NCBI GenBank assembly: GCA_036787955.1
Contig: DAIQOI010000001.1
Coordinates: 62,001 to 126,000, forward strand
DNA from: UBA2336 sp036787955
GTDB taxonomy: Bacteria > Bacteroidota > Bacteroidia > Cytophagales > Cyclobacteriaceae
Reading direction: 5' to 3'
DNA: 64,000 bases
The first letter of the stretch is position 1. Every line of letters begins with the position of its first letter. Under the pieces are notes generated by a model, which made no database searches, had not been told where the DNA came from, and saw only the letters and a program-made list of their open reading frames with translations. Below, piece by piece: positions 17,491 to 27,216 of the stretch. The translations under genes and the position numbers were made by a program.

Positions 17491-17952
17491 CTATTTCAGA
17501 GAATCGAAGAAATCCTGCAGTCGTTTGAAGTGGGCCCGCACCAATTCAAGGTCTTTGTCGTGTACCTGCTTTTTAAGCGCTGTGCGGTAAGGTTCGAGCG
17601 ACTGACGCATATAGTCACGATCCTGATCCGGCATTTTCTCAACCTGTGCCTCTGTTTGCAGATAGACATAACTCTGCGAGATGACACCATATTTTTTAAA
17701 AAACGCTTCATCCCAACCGTGCCTCCGAAAGATAGATGCAGCCTCATCGCTGGCGGCATAGCCCATCAGCAGGTTGGGGTCCTTTTTGTTTTTGATTTTG
17801 GTACCAAGATTTTCCAGATCGCTCATCAGCGGCTTATAGGTATTAATTAGCCGGTCTATATCGGTCACAGATAAGATGGGTTTGGGTTCCTGATGCCCTG
17901 TCAATCCGGTCAAGGACAACCAACATGTTAAAAGTATTGCCGCATATGTCAT
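17491..17952 (-). CDS. Secreted hypothetical protein
   Basis: A 153-residue protein of no recognised family, starting at ATG 17952, where a signal-peptide-like stretch (MTYAAILLTCWLSLTGLTG) begins. The mature part is helical and charged: ITDIDRLINTYKPLMSDLENLG-type N-terminus and a C-terminal QSLEPYRTALKKQVHDKDLELVRAHFKRL. It is conserved-looking and long enough to be real, but no function can be offered. It is convergent with the helicase and downstream of mutS on the same strand's far side. Confidence 0.65.
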   Translation of the reverse strand: MTYAAILLTCWLSLTGLTGHQEPKPILSVTDIDRLINTYKPLMSDLENLGTKIKNKKDPNLLMGYAASDEAASIFRRHGWDEAFFKKYGVISQSYVYLQTEAQVEKMPDQDRDYMRQSLEPYRTALKKQVHDKDLELVRAHFKRLQDFFDSLK

Positions 17953-18013
17953 TATCCTGAAATTATTTAATGAAGATAGCAAAAATCAAGCGGGCAAATC
18001 TGCCGGCTGTAAA

Positions 18014-20617
18014 TTATTTTTTCAGGGCGGATAGAATTTCATTCAGTTTGAGTAAAGCCTCCACCGGACTGATGGTGTTGATATCAATGCCCTGCAGCAT
18101 TTCCTGAATTTTTTTCATGGCCGGGTCGGCCTCAAAAAGGCTCATCTGGTAAGTAGCCGGTTTCGGCACATCCTGCATCTTTGCGGCTCTGTCTTTTTTG
18201 CTGTGTTGCCGTTCCAGAAACCGCAGTACTTCGTTGGCACGCAGCACTACTTTATTCGGGATGCCCGCCATTTGCGCCACGTGGATGCCAAAGCTGTGTT
18301 CGCTGCCTCCTTCTTTCAGCTTGCGCATGAAGATAATTTTATCGCCCGCCTCTTTCACGCTGACATTAAAATTTTTCACACGCACAAAATCTTCCGCCAG
18401 TTGATTGAGCTCATGATAATGGGTGGCAAACAACGTGCGCGGACGGTACTGCGGGTGCTCGTGCAGGTACTCCACTATGGCCCAGGCAATGGAAACGCCA
18501 TCGTATGTGGAAGTGCCCCGGCCGATTTCATCCATCAATATCAGACTGCGCGCGCTCAGGTTGTTGAGAATGCTGGCTGTTTCTATCATTTCCACCATAA
18601 AGGTAGACTCCCCGCGCGACAGGTTATCGGAAGCCCCTACGCGGGTAAAAATTTTATCCACCAGTCCAATGCTGGCCTTGTCGGCAGGTACAAAACAACC
18701 CGTTTGCGCCATCAGTACAATCAGGGCCGTCTGGCGCAGCAAAGCCGACTTACCCGCCATATTCGGGCCGGTAATGACAAGTATCTGCTGTTTATCGGCA
18801 TCCAGGTACACATCATTTGGCACATACGGCTCTCCGGGAGGCAATTGTTTTTCAATGACCGGATGCCTTCCATTCCGGATGTCTATGGTTAGCGAGTCGT
18901 TGATATCCGGGCGCACGTAGCGGTTGGCACGGGCCACCTGAGCAAAGCTCATCAGGCAGTCGAGTGCCGCCAGGGTACGGGCATTTTGCTGTATATGCGA
19001 AACAAACCCGGCTGTAAACTGCACCAGATCGCGAAAGAGCTGCTGTTCGATGATTAGCAATTTCTCTTCGGCATGCAGAATCTTCTCTTCATAAGCCTTC
19101 AGCTCTTCGGTGATGTAACGTTCGGCATTGACCAGCGTCTGCTTTCTGATCCAATCGGAAGGAACTTTGCTCTTGTGGGCATTGCTTACCTCGAGGTAAT
19201 AACCAAAAACCTTGTTATACGAAATTTTCAGCGAACCAATGCCTGTGCGTTCTGCTTCGCGTTTCTGAATCTGTATGAGATAGTCCTTTCCGGAATAAGC
19301 TATTTTTCTCAGCTCATCCAGTTCTTCATGAACCCCGTCATTGATGATATTGCCTTGTCCGGTTTGTGGTGGCGCATCCGGTCGCAACTCTTTTTGAAGC
19401 CTTTCGGTTAATACCTCACAGGTATGAAGTTGCATGGCCCTATCTGCCATTACCTTGTTTCCTGTTGAGTTAAGTAACAACCGAAGGGGCTCGATGCGTT
19501 GCAGGAATTTGTTGAGTTGCACCAGCTCGCGGGGGGATATCCGGCCTGCTGCTACCTTAGCCGCAAGTCGCTCGAGGTCGCCAACCTGCTGAAGTTGTTC
19601 CCTGATTTTTTCTGCCAGTTGTTCATTGCCATAAAGTACCTCAACTGCCTCCAGCCGTTTTTCTATTTCTTCCTTGCTTTTAAGGGGCAGCAGCAACCAC
19701 CTGCGCATCAGCCTTGCCCCCATGGGGGTAACCGTACTGTCTAAAATCTCAATAAGCGGAACCCCGCCCTCAAAAGGGGTGTTCAGCAACTCCAGGTTGC
19801 GGATAGTAAACTTATCCAGCCAAACGTAGCGGTCTTCTTCAATCCGCGCGATAGAAGTAATGTGCGTGTTGTTTTGATGCTCGGTTGATTCCAGGTAATG
19901 CAAAACGGCACCTGCTGCCAGGATGGCTTCGGGCATGCCTTCAATACCGAACCCGCGAAGGGTGCTGACGTTAAACTGACGTTGCAGTTTTTCTTCAGCA
20001 AACTCGATTGTATAAACCCAATCGTCTATCGCAAACGATGGAATTTTCGGGTCCAGCTTTGTGCTGCATGTATTCCGCTGTGCTTTGCTGTAAAGTATTT
20101 CGGCAGGTGAAAAACTCTGCAGCAACTTCAGCACGTAGGGTTCATCGCCCTGTGCCACCAGAAATTCGCCCGTGCTGATATCGAGAAAAGCAATACCCCA
20201 TTGCTTTCGGTAAAAAACCGATGCGAGAAAATTATTTCTGCGGGTATCCAGTACATTGTCATTAAAAGAAACACCAGGGGTTACCAGCTCGGTAACCCCG
20301 CGTTTCACTATACCTTTTACAAAGCGCGGGTCTTCAAGTTGATCGCAGATGGCCACGCGGTATCCGGCCCTAACCAGTTTGGGCAGGTAGCTGTCGAGTG
20401 CATGATGCGGAAAACCGGCCAGTTCGACTTCCGATGCCGATCCATTGCCACGCTTGGTAAGGACGATATCCAATACCCGCGCAGTAATTACAGCATCCTC
20501 ACCAAAGGTTTCGTAAAAATCGCCCACGCGAAAAAGCAGCAGGGCGCCCGGATACTTCGCCTTAATGGCGTTGTACTGCTTCATGAGTGGCGTTTCCACC
20601 GACTGCTTGACGGCCAT
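18014..20617 (-). CDS. mutS: DNA mismatch repair protein MutS
   Basis: An 867-residue MutS1 that recognises mismatches and starts repair in the cytoplasm. The mismatch-wedging Phe-X-Glu is at 34-36 (GDFYETF) in domain I. The connector, lever and clamp follow. The ATPase domain has Walker A GPNMAGKS at 617-624, Walker B LILMDEIGRGTS near 690, and the ATHYHEL segment. The C-terminus ends in a short helical region for dimer contact. Length is normal. A perfect TATATTTG box lies four bases before the ATG. No mutL is seen in the window. Confidence 0.98.
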   Translation of the reverse strand: MAVKQSVETPLMKQYNAIKAKYPGALLLFRVGDFYETFGEDAVITARVLDIVLTKRGNGSASEVELAGFPHHALDSYLPKLVRAGYRVAICDQLEDPRFVKGIVKRGVTELVTPGVSFNDNVLDTRRNNFLASVFYRKQWGIAFLDISTGEFLVAQGDEPYVLKLLQSFSPAEILYSKAQRNTCSTKLDPKIPSFAIDDWVYTIEFAEEKLQRQFNVSTLRGFGIEGMPEAILAAGAVLHYLESTEHQNNTHITSIARIEEDRYVWLDKFTIRNLELLNTPFEGGVPLIEILDSTVTPMGARLMRRWLLLPLKSKEEIEKRLEAVEVLYGNEQLAEKIREQLQQVGDLERLAAKVAAGRISPRELVQLNKFLQRIEPLRLLLNSTGNKVMADRAMQLHTCEVLTERLQKELRPDAPPQTGQGNIINDGVHEELDELRKIAYSGKDYLIQIQKREAERTGIGSLKISYNKVFGYYLEVSNAHKSKVPSDWIRKQTLVNAERYITEELKAYEEKILHAEEKLLIIEQQLFRDLVQFTAGFVSHIQQNARTLAALDCLMSFAQVARANRYVRPDINDSLTIDIRNGRHPVIEKQLPPGEPYVPNDVYLDADKQQILVITGPNMAGKSALLRQTALIVLMAQTGCFVPADKASIGLVDKIFTRVGASDNLSRGESTFMVEMIETASILNNLSARSLILMDEIGRGTSTYDGVSIAWAIVEYLHEHPQYRPRTLFATHYHELNQLAEDFVRVKNFNVSVKEAGDKIIFMRKLKEGGSEHSFGIHVAQMAGIPNKVVLRANEVLRFLERQHSKKDRAAKMQDVPKPATYQMSLFEADPAMKKIQEMLQGIDINTISPVEALLKLNEILSALKK

Positions 20618-20621
20618 GCGA

Positions 20622-20629
20622 CAAATATA
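20622..20629 (-). promoter_or_regulatory. Minus-7 box TATATTTG four bases before the mutS ATG
   Basis: Perfect TAnnTTTG, with spacer TCGC to the ATG. This predicts transcription starting at or next to the start codon. A minus-33 TTTG at the standard distance was not found. Confidence 0.55.
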
Positions 20630-20715
20630 AAGATACGGTGATGCCGATTTGAAAGATCAAGCTTTAGAATTACCGTGTTTGCTAATTATCCTGTGTACCC
20701 CAAGCCCCAATCCAC

Positions 20716-20952
20716 ATGACTGACCAAAAAACACCCGATCCCGCTCAGTTTGGAAAAATGCAGGCTGCGCACAGCCCGAAAGTTGAACGGGTACTTTCAG
20801 CGCTGGCACTGGCCGCCTGGATACTTGGTGCGAACCCTGATGTAATGACGACCACCTTAACCGTGCTTGCAGGTTTCTGCTTTCTCAGTGCCTTTATTAT
20901 TGTGCAACTGGATGAGATCTTACTTTTGAGGAATGAAAAAACTGAAACTTGA
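20716..20952 (+). CDS. Small membrane protein
   Basis: A 78-residue protein with two likely transmembrane helices (VLSALALAAWILGANP and TVLAGFCFLSAFIIVQL). Its family is not recognised. It overlaps the following methyltransferase gene by 20 bases, and that overlap is the main support for it being translated. Confidence 0.55.
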   Translation: MTDQKTPDPAQFGKMQAAHSPKVERVLSALALAAWILGANPDVMTTTLTVLAGFCFLSAFIIVQLDEILLLRNEKTET

Positions 20953-21475
20953 AGAGTTAGGCCGCCTTTCGGTTGATCAGTTCAAAGATGCCGAGAAATT
21001 GCCGGTGTGCATCGTGCTGGACAACATCCGATCCCTGCATAATGTAGGCTCCGTTTTTCGCACGGCCGATGCCTTCCGTATTCAGAAGATTTACCTCACC
21101 GGCATAACCGGCACGCCCCCTAACCGCGAAATTCACAAGACTGCACTAGGTGCCACTGAGTCGGTTGACTGGGAATATGCAGAAAAACCGGCAGATGCCG
21201 TAAGCCGGTTAAAAAATGAAGGATTTACCATTATTGTTGTAGAACAAACCGATGAAAGTGTTGCTCTACAAACCTTCACCCCCGCGCCCTATCAAAAAAT
21301 CTGTCTTGTATTCGGCAATGAGATTCACGGTGTCAGCGATGAGGTGATTCAATGGGCCGATCTGGCGCTGGAAATTCCGCAGGCGGGCACCAAGCATTCT
21401 TTAAACGTATCGGTTTGTGCAGGCATCGTGGTATGGGAGCTGGTCCGCAAGCTGAAATTTGCGGGCGCCATCTAG
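20933..21475 (+). CDS. SpoU/TrmH-family RNA 2'-O-methyltransferase
   Basis: A 180-residue SPOUT-fold methyltransferase acting on tRNA or rRNA ribose. The three SpoU motifs are visible: motif 1 LDNIRSLHNVGSVFRTADAF (about 26-45), motif 2 LVFGNEIHGVSDE (about 125-137) and motif 3 HSLNVSVCAGIVVWEL (about 155-170). There is no N-terminal substrate domain, so the site of modification is open (TrmH or TrmL-like). It overlaps the small membrane protein gene by 20 bases and is 18 bases before purM. Confidence 0.9.
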   Translation: MKKLKLEELGRLSVDQFKDAEKLPVCIVLDNIRSLHNVGSVFRTADAFRIQKIYLTGITGTPPNREIHKTALGATESVDWEYAEKPADAVSRLKNEGFTIIVVEQTDESVALQTFTPAPYQKICLVFGNEIHGVSDEVIQWADLALEIPQAGTKHSLNVSVCAGIVVWELVRKLKFAGAI

Positions 21476-21493
21476 TCGTACCATATTTGCGGC

Positions 21494-22657
21494 ATGTCCG
21501 ACCGCTACAACGAGCGAGGTGTTTCTTCCGGCAAGGAAGAGGTACATCAGGCCATCCGCAACCTGGATAAAGGCCTGTATCCGAAAGCATTCTGCAAAAT
21601 TGTGGAGGACTACCTGGGTGGTGATCCGGAGTACTGCACCGTGATGCATGCCGATGGAGCGGGTACCAAATCATCGCTGGCCTACATCTACTGGAAAGAA
21701 ACAGGCGATCTGTCGGTATGGAAAGGCATTGCACAGGATGCGATCATCATGAATGTGGATGATTTATTATGCGTTGGTGCGACAGACAATATCTTACTTT
21801 CCTCCACCATCGGCCGGAATAAAAATCTCATCCCCGGTGAAGTCATCTCTACCCTCATCAATGGCACCGAAGAAGTCCTGGAAATGTTGCGCAGTTACGG
21901 ATTGAATATCCGCAGTACCGGTGGTGAAACAGCCGATGTAGGCGACCTGGTACGGACCATTATTGTAGACAGTACGGTCACAACCCGCATGAAGCGCAGC
22001 GAAGTGATTGACAACAGCCGCATTAAAGCAGGCGATGTAATAGTCGGGTTGGCCTCGTATGGTCAAGCCTCGTATGAAAAGGAATACAACAGCGGCATGG
22101 GCAGCAACGGTCTCACTTCGGCACGGCATGATTTGCTCAATAAAGAATATGCCGGAAAATACCCTGAGTCGTTCGATCCGGCTATACCCGAATTACTGGT
22201 TTATACAGGCAAGTACCGTGTTACCGATGAGTTGCCGGATATGCCTCTGAATATTGGTAAATTAATTCTTTCACCCACGCGTACGTACGCACCTGTTATG
22301 ATGCAGGTGTTTAAGGAACTGCGCCCGTATATTCACGGCATGGTGCATTGCAGCGGTGGCGGCCAAACCAAGGCGCTGCATTTTGTAGAAAGGCTGCACA
22401 TTATTAAAGATAATCTTTTTGATGTGCCCCCGCTGTTCCGGCTCATTCAGCAGGAAACCCAAACACCCTGGCAGGAAATGTATAAAGTATTCAACATGGG
22501 GCATCGCATGGAAGTGTACCTGGAAGAGAAATATGCTCAATTGGTGATCGCCATTTCAAAAAGTTTTGGTGTTGATGCAAAGGTTATCGGACGGGTGGAA
22601 GCGGCTGACCACCGGCAAGTAACCCTTACAACACCCCACGGCACATTTGTATACTAA
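21494..22657 (+). CDS. purM: Phosphoribosylformylglycinamidine cyclo-ligase (AIR synthetase)
   Basis: A 387-residue PurM-family protein that would form aminoimidazole ribotide from FGAM with ATP in purine synthesis. Markers are GAGTKSSLAYIYW near 55-70, the metal-binding DAIIMNVDDLLCVGA, GGETADVGDLV, and DVIVGLASYGQASYE. The C-terminal domain contains GMVHCSGGGQTKALHF. It is longer than E. coli PurM, as is usual for the Bacteroidota form. A box resembling the minus-7 element (CATATTTG) lies four bases before the ATG. Confidence 0.9.
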   Translation: MSDRYNERGVSSGKEEVHQAIRNLDKGLYPKAFCKIVEDYLGGDPEYCTVMHADGAGTKSSLAYIYWKETGDLSVWKGIAQDAIIMNVDDLLCVGATDNILLSSTIGRNKNLIPGEVISTLINGTEEVLEMLRSYGLNIRSTGGETADVGDLVRTIIVDSTVTTRMKRSEVIDNSRIKAGDVIVGLASYGQASYEKEYNSGMGSNGLTSARHDLLNKEYAGKYPESFDPAIPELLVYTGKYRVTDELPDMPLNIGKLILSPTRTYAPVMMQVFKELRPYIHGMVHCSGGGQTKALHFVERLHIIKDNLFDVPPLFRLIQQETQTPWQEMYKVFNMGHRMEVYLEEKYAQLVIAISKSFGVDAKVIGRVEAADHRQVTLTTPHGTFVY

Positions 22658-22670
22658 CCCATTCCACTGC

Positions 22671-23096
22671 ATGCAAAACTTCAAACACAAAGTCCCCATC
22701 CAGCTTCGCTTCAAAGACATCGATAAGATGGGCCATGTGAACAACGCCAACTACTTAACCTACATCGAGCTGGCGCGGGTAAAATATTTTGAAGACGTAG
22801 TGCGACTGGACAAAAAATGGAGTCCGGAAGTGGGCATCATCCTGGCGCGCATCGAAATTGATTTCAAAGCACCCGTATTTCTGCACGATTCCATATCCGT
22901 CTATACCCGTTGTTCGCGCATCGGCACCAAAAGCATTACGCTCGACTGGGCGGTGGTACGGCAAAAAGAAAACAACGAAGAGGTAGTGGCACAAGGCATT
23001 GCCGTGCTGGTATGCTACGACTACCGAAGCGAAAAAACCATCCCTGTACCGGAAGAACACCGCAGGGCCATTGAACAGTTTGAAGGACTTACCTGA
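22671..23096 (+). CDS. Acyl-CoA thioesterase (4-hydroxybenzoyl-CoA thioesterase-like, hotdog fold)
   Basis: A 141-residue single hotdog domain that hydrolyses acyl-CoA or acyl-ACP. The start is ATG 22671, 13 bases after purM; an in-frame upstream start would overlap purM. The signature is RFKDIDKMGHVNNANYLTYIE at 13-33, with the catalytic-type Asp in the DxxxxGHVNN motif. Substrate is not determined. Probably cotranscribed with purM. Confidence 0.9.
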   Translation: MQNFKHKVPIQLRFKDIDKMGHVNNANYLTYIELARVKYFEDVVRLDKKWSPEVGIILARIEIDFKAPVFLHDSISVYTRCSRIGTKSITLDWAVVRQKENNEEVVAQGIAVLVCYDYRSEKTIPVPEEHRRAIEQFEGLT

Positions 23097-23292
23097 AGCA
23101 CTGAAAAGACCACCAGGGTACATGTTCCAGCCCAATTGAACGAATGCCACACTGCCCCAGAAACACAGAAGATACTTTTTTAAGGTGCAAGGCAATTGCT
23201 AAGCCTTTCCTTCGGTTTTTTTTGTCATGCCTTTCGGCATCCAGAACGCTGTTAATTGTCCGCCTCACCTGTACCCGACAATCTGATTATTC

Positions 23293-24168
23293 CTATTCTC
23301 CTTTCCGAAGCAGAAAAGGCGTAAACGTATACCCCTTCATCCGGCTTCCCGCTGCCGGTATATCGATAGGGGTAAAGGAATGAAAATTATTTCCCGACTT
23401 TTCAAAAAACTGTGCAATATGGTAGGTGCCCGTCTGATCCCAGCGGTTTATATTATCAAGGGTATATTGCCCTTCAAACCGCGCTACGATGCTGTCGTTG
23501 TTAATAGTGCCCTTTAGTGCCCGGAACTTTGGCTTAAAAGTGAGCGGATTAGCTGTACCTGAAAAATAATTATACCCTACTCCATACCGGCCATCGGGAA
23601 AATCAGCAGAACCATTGCGCATGGTTATCTGTTCAAAAACATTTCCTATCTGAACGGACGAGGCCACTAACACAAAGTTATCCGAGCCCGGCGGATCTTC
23701 ACGCCAGAGAAACAAATCCATATCCACATTACCGGCACTTCCGTTACCTGCATCCCACGACAACTCGATGCGGAACCCCGGCCGCGCATCTTCGTCATGA
23801 TCTTTTACGCGAAGTGTTGTTGTTTTTTTTCCTCCCAATCTGGCCGGTCCGGTTATACCTGTCATCGTGATAATCAATGTGTCGCCCGGGTCGTACACCT
23901 CATCATCCTGCACTTTTACATATACGCCCGATGGCCTTAACTCATATACAAATTCATCCGCATTGAGTGTTCCTCCGAACTCCACCTCCACTGCGGCTCC
24001 CTGCGGAAGGGGCCTGTTATAAAACACAGTTGACCCGAAGCCTTCGATAAGGGTACCGGATGTATTTAAAAATTCAATGGTTGCAACCTCATCATCCGAG
24101 CTGCATGCCCCCATAAAAAGCATTATAACCAATGCCCCGATTCCTTGGTTTTTCAGAAATTTTGTCAT
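23293..24168 (-). CDS. Lipoprotein with a carbohydrate- or cell-surface-type beta domain
   Basis: A 291-residue lipoprotein. The start at 24168 is chosen because MTKFLKNQGIGALVIMLFMGAC gives a lipobox (Cys22) followed by an acidic SSDDE tag of the kind that marks surface export in Bacteroidota. The mature protein is beta-rich, with a Calx-beta-like or Ig-like first half (DDEVYDPGDTLIITMTGITGPARLG) and a second half containing WDAGNGSAGNVDMDLFLWRED. Its role is unknown. Confidence 0.7.
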   Translation of the reverse strand: MTKFLKNQGIGALVIMLFMGACSSDDEVATIEFLNTSGTLIEGFGSTVFYNRPLPQGAAVEVEFGGTLNADEFVYELRPSGVYVKVQDDEVYDPGDTLIITMTGITGPARLGGKKTTTLRVKDHDEDARPGFRIELSWDAGNGSAGNVDMDLFLWREDPPGSDNFVLVASSVQIGNVFEQITMRNGSADFPDGRYGVGYNYFSGTANPLTFKPKFRALKGTINNDSIVARFEGQYTLDNINRWDQTGTYHIAQFFEKSGNNFHSFTPIDIPAAGSRMKGYTFTPFLLRKGE

Positions 24169-24189
24169 GCAATAACCCTTCGAAGAGTG

Positions 24190-24197
24190 CAAAAATA
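24190..24197 (-). promoter_or_regulatory. Candidate minus-7 box TATTTTTG of the lipoprotein gene
   Basis: Perfect TAnnTTTG match 21 bases before the ATG at 24168, in the divergent intergenic region. Confidence 0.4.
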
Positions 24198-24296
24198 ACC
24201 ATTCAGTCAAATAAATCAGGTTTCCCAACAAATTCTGCAACTGCTCATTGCCAATCTTCATTATGTTTGGACATTGTTACTCATTTCCTAAACGCT

Positions 24297-27122
24297 ATGC
24301 GTAGCCTGATCATTGTTTTACTCGCCACCAGTTCTTTTTCAATTCTTGCACAAAAAAGCAAGACCTCCTCTGCACCGGCTAAAATTCCGCTCACACACGA
24401 GGTGTACGACAACTGGAAGGAAATTCCGTTCCGTTCGCTTACTCCCGATGGAACATTTGCCGTGTACCTCATCAACCCGCAGGATGGTGATGGCAAAGCA
24501 GTGTTTCACAACCTTACCACACAGGCTCAGGACTCGGTAAAACGGGCAAGCGACATAGCCATAACCTGGGACAGCCGGCATGCCATTTTTAAGATAAAGC
24601 CACCCAAAAAACTGGTAACCGATTTGCGACGGCAGAAAAAAAAGAAGGAAGACCTGCCAAAAGATTCGCTTGGCATTTACACTTTTGCCACCCGCAAAAC
24701 AGAAAAAATTGCCGATGTGCGTTCGTATAAAATTCCCCAAAAAGCGGGTGGATGGCTGGCCTATCAGACCGAGCCTTCCAAAGACTCCCGATCAGCCCAG
24801 CCCAAATCCGATACCGCGCGCACTACGGAAAAACCGAGGCCGGTAAAAAAACAAAACGACGACAATGGCTATACACTGGTGTTGCGCAACCTCATCAATG
24901 GCAATGAAATCCGTTTTGATTTTGTAAAAGATTACCTGTTTGATAAACAGGGTAACTGCCTGTTGTTCTACACCACAGGAAACAACGCATCAACCAAACC
25001 CGGTGTTTATCGCTACGACCTGACTGCACTTCAGTTGCAATCGTTGTACGAAGGACATCGCAAACATAAAATCAAAGGCCTGTCACTTGCCGATGACGGA
25101 CAACAAGCGGCTTTTCTGGTTGATACCGATACCACCAAGGCCCTGATACGCCACTTTGTGCTGTATTACTGGAAGAAAGGCGATGCTGCTGCCAGCGTGA
25201 AAGCAACAGAAAAAACCCCGGGCATACCTTCCGGCTGGATCATCAGCGAACATTATACTCCTGTTTTCAGCAAAGACGGAAGCAAACTGTTTCTGGGTAC
25301 ATCCACTGAACCGGTAGTGCCGGATACCACTCTGTTGCCGGAAGAAATTGTGAATGTGGAGGTATGGACCTGGAAAGACGATTACATCTATCCGCAGCAG
25401 AACCGCAGGCTTGAAGAAGATAAAAAACGTTCATACCTGGCCGTTATTCATCTGAATGATAACCGGCTGGTACAACTGGCCGGCACCGATATGCCTTCGC
25501 TGGAGGCCGGCAACGAAGGCAACGCACCGGTAGCGCTATCGGCCAATGAAACGCCTTACCTGGTGATGCGCACCTGGGATACGGACGTTTACAAAGACTT
25601 AACCTTGGTTAATCTTGCCAACGGCAGCCGCGAAATCATTCGCAAAAAAGTAAAGGGCAACGCCCGCCTGTCTCCCCAGGCCAGGTACGTGCTCTGGTAC
25701 AGCAACCCCGATACTTCGTGGTACTGCTATTCCATAGCCACCAAAACCACGGTTAAATTAAATGAAGGTCTTCGTGTTTCTTTTGGCGATGAAGAAGATG
25801 ATCATCCTTACTATCCCTCATCTTACGGACTGGCCGGTTTTACCGCCAACGATGATGCCGTGCTTGTTTACGATCGCTACGACATCTGGATGTTTGATCC
25901 GGAAAACAAAAAAGCACCGGTCAATATTACCAAAGTAGGCCGTCAGGAAAAAATCCGGTTCCGCTATGTACGCCTGGACCCGGAAGAACGGTTTATTGAT
26001 CCTGGTCAGGATATCTATCTCATTGCTTTCAATGAAATTACACGCCAGTCAGGTTTTTACCGGTATTCCTTTAAAGAAGGTAAGCTGACGCGCTTGCTGT
26101 GGGGCGATTACCGCGTTGCTGCTCTGAGCAAAGCCCGTCAGGCCAGCCGGTTTATGTTTACCCGCGAAACGTTTCAGGAATTTCCCGACCTGTGGGTGAG
26201 TGATGCATCATTCAGCGCCCCGCGCAAAATAACCAACGCCAACCCGCAGATGAACCGATACCGCTGGGGAACTGTGGAAATTGTAAAGTGGACATCGGCC
26301 GATAATATTCCACTGGAAGGACTGCTCTATAAGCCTGAAGGATTCGACCCTAAAAAGAAATACCCGATGATTGTTTATTTCTATGAACGCAATTCCGATA
26401 ACCTGCATCAGCATATTGTACCTGCCCCCATCCGATCGGCCATTAACTACACCATGTATGTAAGCAACGGGTACCTGGTGTTTGTTCCCGATGTGGTGTA
26501 CCGCATCGGTCATCCGGGCGAAAGTGCCATGAACTGCATTATGCCGGGTGTTACTGCGCTGATTGCAAAAGGCTTTGTTGATGAACAGCGCATCGGCATA
26601 CAGGGACACAGCTGGGGAGGCTATCAGGTGGCCTACATGATTACACGCACCAGCCTGTTCCGTGCGGCTGAAGCAGGCGCACCCGTGGTAAACATGATAA
26701 GCGCTTACGGTGGGGTACGCTGGGAGAGTGGCCTGAGCCGCATGTTTCAGTACGAACAGTCGCAAAGCCGCATTGGCGGTACGCTGTGGGAAAAACCCAT
26801 GCACTATATCGAAAATTCGCCCATCTTTTTTGCCGACAAGGTGCAAACCCCTTTGCTCATGATGCACAACGATGCCGATGGGGCCGTGCCGTGGTATCAG
26901 GGCATTGAGTACTACATGGCCCTGCGCCGGCTGGGCAAACCGGTATGGATGCTCAACTACAACAACCAGGGACACGGGCTTACCCAGCGGCAGGATCGGA
27001 CCGATTTTGCCAGGCGCATGATGCAGTTTTTCGACCATTACCTGAAAGACGCACCCATGCCCGACTGGATGAAACGCGGAGTGCCGGCTGTAGAAAAAGG
27101 AATAAGGCAGGGATTAAATTGA
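24297..27122 (+). CDS. Large secreted S9 family peptidase
   Basis: A 941-residue S9 serine peptidase. The start is ATG 24297, where the signal peptide MRSLIIVLLATSSFSILAQ begins. The long N-terminal half (about 30-660) is propeller-like, with a Lys/Asp-rich insert near 100-180. The catalytic domain starts about residue 690 (GLLYKPEGFDPKKKYPMIVYFYE). The nucleophile Ser is in QGHSWGGYQ, the acid in HNDADGAVPW and the His in NQGHGLTQRQD. Unlike the S9 enzyme at 4505-6508, it has a GHSWGG elbow and is about 270 residues longer, so the two are distant paralogues. The role is probably extracytoplasmic peptide processing. Confidence 0.92.
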   Translation: MRSLIIVLLATSSFSILAQKSKTSSAPAKIPLTHEVYDNWKEIPFRSLTPDGTFAVYLINPQDGDGKAVFHNLTTQAQDSVKRASDIAITWDSRHAIFKIKPPKKLVTDLRRQKKKKEDLPKDSLGIYTFATRKTEKIADVRSYKIPQKAGGWLAYQTEPSKDSRSAQPKSDTARTTEKPRPVKKQNDDNGYTLVLRNLINGNEIRFDFVKDYLFDKQGNCLLFYTTGNNASTKPGVYRYDLTALQLQSLYEGHRKHKIKGLSLADDGQQAAFLVDTDTTKALIRHFVLYYWKKGDAAASVKATEKTPGIPSGWIISEHYTPVFSKDGSKLFLGTSTEPVVPDTTLLPEEIVNVEVWTWKDDYIYPQQNRRLEEDKKRSYLAVIHLNDNRLVQLAGTDMPSLEAGNEGNAPVALSANETPYLVMRTWDTDVYKDLTLVNLANGSREIIRKKVKGNARLSPQARYVLWYSNPDTSWYCYSIATKTTVKLNEGLRVSFGDEEDDHPYYPSSYGLAGFTANDDAVLVYDRYDIWMFDPENKKAPVNITKVGRQEKIRFRYVRLDPEERFIDPGQDIYLIAFNEITRQSGFYRYSFKEGKLTRLLWGDYRVAALSKARQASRFMFTRETFQEFPDLWVSDASFSAPRKITNANPQMNRYRWGTVEIVKWTSADNIPLEGLLYKPEGFDPKKKYPMIVYFYERNSDNLHQHIVPAPIRSAINYTMYVSNGYLVFVPDVVYRIGHPGESAMNCIMPGVTALIAKGFVDEQRIGIQGHSWGGYQVAYMITRTSLFRAAEAGAPVVNMISAYGGVRWESGLSRMFQYEQSQSRIGGTLWEKPMHYIENSPIFFADKVQTPLLMMHNDADGAVPWYQGIEYYMALRRLGKPVWMLNYNNQGHGLTQRQDRTDFARRMMQFFDHYLKDAPMPDWMKRGVPAVEKGIRQGLN

Positions 27123-27216
27123 TTTTTTAAAAACATAATTGCTGCCTTCATGTTTTAAATTTACCGGCATATGATTTCACTATTCCATACATCTTATAAA
27201 CTGAAATTCATGTAAT

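Noticed and set aside
18203..18892. Plus-strand open frame of about 229 codons
   Set aside because: It is antisense to the ATPase domain of mutS and has no recognisable protein features.
26208..27038. Minus-strand open frame of about 276 codons
   Set aside because: It is antisense to the catalytic domain of the large S9 peptidase; no signal or family motif.
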